Origin: Terriglobia bacterium
GTDB taxonomy: Bacteria; Acidobacteriota; Terriglobia; Terriglobales; Acidobacteriaceae
Assembly (NCBI GenBank): GCA_032252755.1
Contig: JAVUPY010000059.1
Span: forward strand, 1 to 64,000
Reading direction: 5' to 3'
DNA: 64,000 nucleotides
A program made the translations under genes and the position numbers. Shown here one piece after another: positions 61,071 through 64,000 of the stretch. The notes beneath the pieces were generated by a model. That model was not told where the DNA came from, ran no database searches, and saw only the letters and a program-made list of their open reading frames with translations. The stretch's first letter is position 1. Each line of letters opens with the position of its first letter.

Positions 61071-62834
61071 ATGCGGAAAAACTCCACTTTGCGGGGGCGC
61101 GCCATTGTGTGCGCCCTCTTCTTTCTCCTGGTCTTCGCTGCGCTGCCTGCTTCCGCTCAGCACAGCTGGCGCGTCTCGAACTTCGACACCAACATCGCGG
61201 TGATGAAGAATGGGACGATGTTGGTCACCGAGCACATTTCGCTCGTGTTCATCGGTGAGTGGCACGGCATCCATCGCACGCTGCCCATCCAGTATCCCGG
61301 CCCGCACGGCACCAACTACACCCTCTTTCTGAATGTACGGTCGGTTACTGATGGGAGCGGTCACCCGCTGAAATACGACAGCTCCATCCACGGTGCCTAC
61401 CGCGATCTCAAGATCTATATACCCGGCGCCGTCGATACCTCGGGCGAGGTCGACATCCAGTACGAAGTGCTGAATGGCGTCCGCTTCTTCAACGATTACG
61501 ATGAACTCTACTGGAACGTAACCGGCAACGATTGGGGGGTGCCGATCGATCATGCGTCGGCCTTCGTCTTGTTCCCCGACAAGGCTGGCGGACAGCTTCG
61601 CGCGCAGGCGTTCACCGGGTTCTACGGTTCGCACGCAAAGGAAGCGACCGCCCAGGTTAACCGCAACCAGGTAAGTTTCGAGACAACAAACCCTCTTTCG
61701 ATGCGCGAAGGCCTGACCATCGACGTTTACATTCCCAAGGGCATTCTCGACGAGCCCAGCGCGTTCACTCGAGCTGGCTGGTTTATTCGCAGCAACAGCA
61801 TCGTTCTACTGCCGGTTTTTGCTTTTCTCGTGATGTTCACGATGTGGTGGTACAAGGGTCGCGATCCGCAGTCAGGCCTTTCGGTCGCGCCCATGTATGA
61901 TCCGCCCAAGGACATGTCGCCGGCTGAAGTCGGTTCGCTCATCGATGATTCCGTCGATCCGCGCGACGTTACCTCCACCATCGTCGATCTCGCTGTCCGT
62001 GGCTATATCCACATCGAGGAGAAACAAGAAAAGGTTCTCTTGTTCAAGAACACAGACTACATTTTCCGGCTCCTCAAGCCGCGCAACGAATGGAAGGACT
62101 TGCGTGCCCATGAGCAATCCATGCTGGACAATATGTTCTCCGGAACGGACGTCATCCACCTTTCCGACCTGAAGAACCGGTTCTACCTTGCGTTACCGGG
62201 AGTGAAGAAGAGCATCCTCATCGAACTCAAGCAGAAGGGCATGTACATGGTCGATCCCGATTCGGCGAACGCGTACCGCTTCCTGGCGGTGCTGATTATC
62301 GCGGCGCCTTTTGTGCTGCTGCAGGTGACCGGCCAGGCACAGTTCTTTCTGGCTCCCTTGGTGGCAATCGTTTCCATCATTCTCGCGTTGGCCATCGTGG
62401 TCATCATCGGCAGACTCATGACCGCCAAAACTCTGCGTGGTGTGCGTACAGTTGTGGAAATCCAGGGCTTCCGTGAGTTCATGAATCGCGTTGAGGGCGA
62501 CCGCCTGCGGACAATGCCGCCCGACACCTTCGAGAAGTTCCTGCCCTATGCAATGGCACTCGGAGTAGAGAAGCACTGGGCCCATGCTTTCCAGGGCATC
62601 GTCCAGAACCCACCCACCTGGTACACCGGGCCGTATGGATACCCGGGCGGCTACTTCAACCCCATCTTCTTCACCAGCAACATGAATTCGCTCACGAGTT
62701 CCACCTATGAGGCTTTCGCTGCTGCTCCCCGCGCCAGCTCGACCGGATCCGGTTGGGGCGGAGGTGGTGGCGGATTCTCCGGCGGAGGCTTCTCCGGCGG
62801 AGGCTTCGGCGGTGGCGGGGGATCGGCTTTCTAG
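61071..62834 (+). CDS. DUF2207 membrane protein with Gly-rich C-terminus
   Basis: The 587-residue protein has a signal (MRKNSTLRGRAIVCALFFLL to ASAQ), a large extracytoplasmic DUF2207 beta domain (about 30-240: ISLVFIGEWHGIHRTLPIQY, VDIQYEVLNGVRFFNDYDEL), a helix near 245, a cytoplasmic wHTH-like part (VGSLIDDSVDPRDVTSTIVD), two further helices near 410-450, and a GGGGGFSGGGFSGGGFGGGG end. It forms an operon with lemA, two bases upstream. Role unknown, possibly envelope stress. Confidence 0.9.
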   Translation: MRKNSTLRGRAIVCALFFLLVFAALPASAQHSWRVSNFDTNIAVMKNGTMLVTEHISLVFIGEWHGIHRTLPIQYPGPHGTNYTLFLNVRSVTDGSGHPLKYDSSIHGAYRDLKIYIPGAVDTSGEVDIQYEVLNGVRFFNDYDELYWNVTGNDWGVPIDHASAFVLFPDKAGGQLRAQAFTGFYGSHAKEATAQVNRNQVSFETTNPLSMREGLTIDVYIPKGILDEPSAFTRAGWFIRSNSIVLLPVFAFLVMFTMWWYKGRDPQSGLSVAPMYDPPKDMSPAEVGSLIDDSVDPRDVTSTIVDLAVRGYIHIEEKQEKVLLFKNTDYIFRLLKPRNEWKDLRAHEQSMLDNMFSGTDVIHLSDLKNRFYLALPGVKKSILIELKQKGMYMVDPDSANAYRFLAVLIIAAPFVLLQVTGQAQFFLAPLVAIVSIILALAIVVIIGRLMTAKTLRGVRTVVEIQGFREFMNRVEGDRLRTMPPDTFEKFLPYAMALGVEKHWAHAFQGIVQNPPTWYTGPYGYPGGYFNPIFFTSNMNSLTSSTYEAFAAAPRASSTGSGWGGGGGGFSGGGFSGGGFGGGGGSAF

Positions 62835-62847
62835 CACCCGGCAAAGC

Positions 62848-62891
62848 GAGAGTACCTTCTCAGTTTTGATCTGCACTGAGTAGGTACTCTC
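62848..62891. terminator. Long hairpin after the lemA-DUF2207 pair
   Basis: GAGAGTACCTTCTCAG and CTGAGTAGGTACTCTC form a 16-base imperfect stem around TTTTGATCTGCA, ending the operon before the small-membrane-protein cluster. Confidence 0.65.
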
Positions 62892-63015
62892 TCAGCGATC
62901 ACGCTTCTCTCTTCGGCAATTCTGCTGTGCTCCATTCTGCACACCTTCGCTGTCAACATCCCCCTGAAATTTCACATCCTAATCAGTGTTTGCCCCTGAA
63001 GCGCCGGAGGTCTTT

Positions 63016-63492
63016 ATGGCAGATCCATTACGGAAACCGCTGGAACCGAGTTGCGAAGTCGAACCGCCTGGCACTCTGCCCGGAACTTCACCTCTCGCCG
63101 ACGAACTCGAAGCTCGCCGCATGAAGCGGGAACAAGAACGCCCCTTGGTGAACGCAGCCGAGAGTGTTGGCAGCACAGTCGGAAGCGCGATTGGCGCGAT
63201 TCGGAACACAGTTCACTCCGGCATCAAACTGGTGAAGAAACACTCGTCGGACACGAGCTCTTCGTTCGAGGATCTGTCGGATTCGGTTCGCGACCGTGCT
63301 GACGAAGTGACGCGCCAAACTCGGCTGCGCGCACAGCAGTGGACCAGTGCAGCCCAGCGGCGAGTCCGGACAGTCCGCACCCGGGTGCATGAGTTTTCGG
63401 AACAGCGCCCTGCTCAATTTGTTCTCGCCATCGGCGGGATAGCGATGATTGCCGGGTTAATTCTAAGGCTATGGAGGTCAAATCGTGACTAA
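63016..63492 (+). CDS. Membrane-anchored helical protein (YtxH/DUF883-like)
   Basis: The 158-residue product from ATG 63016 (MADPLRKPLE) follows CCGGAGGTC. It has a Pro-rich start, an amphipathic helical middle (VNAAESVGSTVGSAIGAI, VRDRADEVTRQTRLRAQQW) and one C-terminal helix (FVLAIGGIAMIAGLILRLW). The arrangement recalls DUF883/YtxH stress-associated proteins, though I cannot confirm the family. It overlaps the next gene by eight bases. Confidence 0.7.
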   Translation: MADPLRKPLEPSCEVEPPGTLPGTSPLADELEARRMKREQERPLVNAAESVGSTVGSAIGAIRNTVHSGIKLVKKHSSDTSSSFEDLSDSVRDRADEVTRQTRLRAQQWTSAAQRRVRTVRTRVHEFSEQRPAQFVLAIGGIAMIAGLILRLWRSNRD

Positions 63493-63907
63493 CGGAACTA
63501 TGAATAACGGCCGTTCCGTGGCCGAGGTCATGCACGAATTCCGAGAAGACCTTAAGGACTTCGCAACCACGCGCATACAGATGCTGCGCAACGAGATCAA
63601 CGAGAAGATCGGCGCCTGGAAAGTCGGCCTGCCGGCCATGATTATCGGACTTGTCCTGCTCGGGACGGCGTATCTGCTGTTCACCGCAGGTCTGGTAGTC
63701 GCCATTGCGCTCGCATTCTCCGGCCAGCCTTGGGGTTTCGCGGTGTCCTTCGGTATTGTGATGATCGTTTACGGACTCGCCGGCGGACTGCTGTTCTTCT
63801 ATGGCTGGAACACTGTTAAAGCAGGGGGATTTGCGCCCGAAAAGACGATGCGTATCCTCAAACAAGATCAGGTCTGGCTGAAAACGGAAGCGAGGACACA
63901 ATTATGA
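63485..63907 (+). CDS. Phage holin family (superfamily III-like) membrane protein
   Basis: The 140-residue protein starts with GTG behind GGAGGTC. It has a helical N-terminus (FREDLKDFATTRIQMLRNEI) and two helical hairpin helices (LPAMIIGLVLLGTAYLLFTA, FAVSFGIVMIVYGLAGGLLF). This matches the holin-superfamily III type found in non-phage operons with small membrane proteins. No phage genes are nearby. Confidence 0.8.
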   Translation: MTNGTMNNGRSVAEVMHEFREDLKDFATTRIQMLRNEINEKIGAWKVGLPAMIIGLVLLGTAYLLFTAGLVVAIALAFSGQPWGFAVSFGIVMIVYGLAGGLLFFYGWNTVKAGGFAPEKTMRILKQDQVWLKTEARTQL

Positions 63908-64000
63908 CCAGCGGTTTACCAACTGAAATCCTGGAACAACGCGCCGCAGACGAGCGACGCCGGCTGCACGACTCCGTTGCCGAGTTGCGGCTCACCATGA
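63904..64000 (+). CDS. DUF3618-like protein, N-terminal part (cut by window end)
   Basis: The ATG overlaps the preceding stop (ATGA). The visible part, MTSGLPTEILEQRAADERRR followed by LHDSVAELRLTM, resembles DUF3618, a helical protein family often placed after holin-type genes in such clusters. The rest lies beyond the window. Confidence 0.7.
   Translation, partial: MTSGLPTEILEQRAADERRRLHDSVAELRLTM

Noticed and set aside
62750-62825. Low-complexity GGC-rich tract
   Set aside because: It encodes the glycine-rich tail of the DUF2207 protein, a common feature of this family.
63485-63907. Holin-like gene as evidence of a prophage
   Set aside because: No terminase, capsid, lysin or integrase nearby; holin III-type genes occur in ordinary small-membrane-protein clusters.

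Overview
The window looks like chromosomal DNA of an Acidobacteriota member (Terriglobia / Koribacter-like). The basis is moderately high GC with strong third-position GC, a str operon with TTG/GTG starts, a Cys/His mini-protein (6960) and a small HTH protein (56588) of types I associate with this phylum, and intergenic spaces filled with short palindromic repeats. The phylum call is inference; a 16S gene or protein search would settle it. No rRNA, tRNA, CRISPR array, transposase or integrase was found.

Layout. 1-3.9 kb: the str operon (rpsL-rpsG-fusA-tuf, minus strand) behind a clear sigma70-type promoter and a ~450-nt leader. 3.9-5.4 kb: a periplasmic molybdopterin oxidoreductase and its membrane cytochrome b. 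5.4-7.8 kb: an accessory stretch with a 168-bp element bounded by inverted repeats, an orphan small protein, a promoter-plus-terminator module and a Cys/His protein whose C-terminus is made of translated dispersed repeats. 7.8-9.9 kb: a large Ig-like/propeller lipoprotein. 10-15 kb: nusB, a VOC-lumazine synthase fusion, and a four-carbon acyl-CoA set (thiolase, 3-hydroxyacyl-CoA dehydrogenase, crotonase). 15-25 kb: envelope and transport genes (secreted repeat protein, two Opp/Dpp permeases, TauE, DUF202, SAM hydroxide adenosyltransferase, DUF4097, MacA-like adaptor, CorC-like). 25.5-32.8 kb: type IV pilus block pilB-pilT-pilC-pilS-pilR, all minus strand.

33-38 kb: an EndoIII-like glycosylase, then an NtrY-like kinase, a TonB C-terminal fragment and an NtrC/NtrX-like regulator with an altered GAFTGA loop. 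38-42 kb: the conserved phoH-ybeY-CNNM/CorC-era cluster. 42-51 kb: rpsT, a TPR lipoprotein-like secreted protein, then a minus-strand envelope run psd-pssA-(active-site-less ASADH homologue)-lptE-holA, followed upstream by a DUF465 protein, rimI, tsaB and meaB. 51-54 kb: an ECF42-like sigma factor with two YCII/DGPF proteins and a frameshifted membrane gene. 54-64 kb: a FEN-like exonuclease, FabG-like reductase, S4 protein, secreted proteins, GNAT, VKOR plus AhpD-like protein, LemA plus DUF2207, and a final cluster of small membrane-associated proteins (holin family III, DUF3618) cut by the window end.

The strongest points for follow-up are the VOC-RibH fusion, the GAFPGA activator beside an orphan TonB domain, the ASADH homologue without its catalytic cysteine in a phospholipid/LPS operon, the Cys/His gene with its short promoter-terminator module, and at least five families of modular intergenic palindromes.
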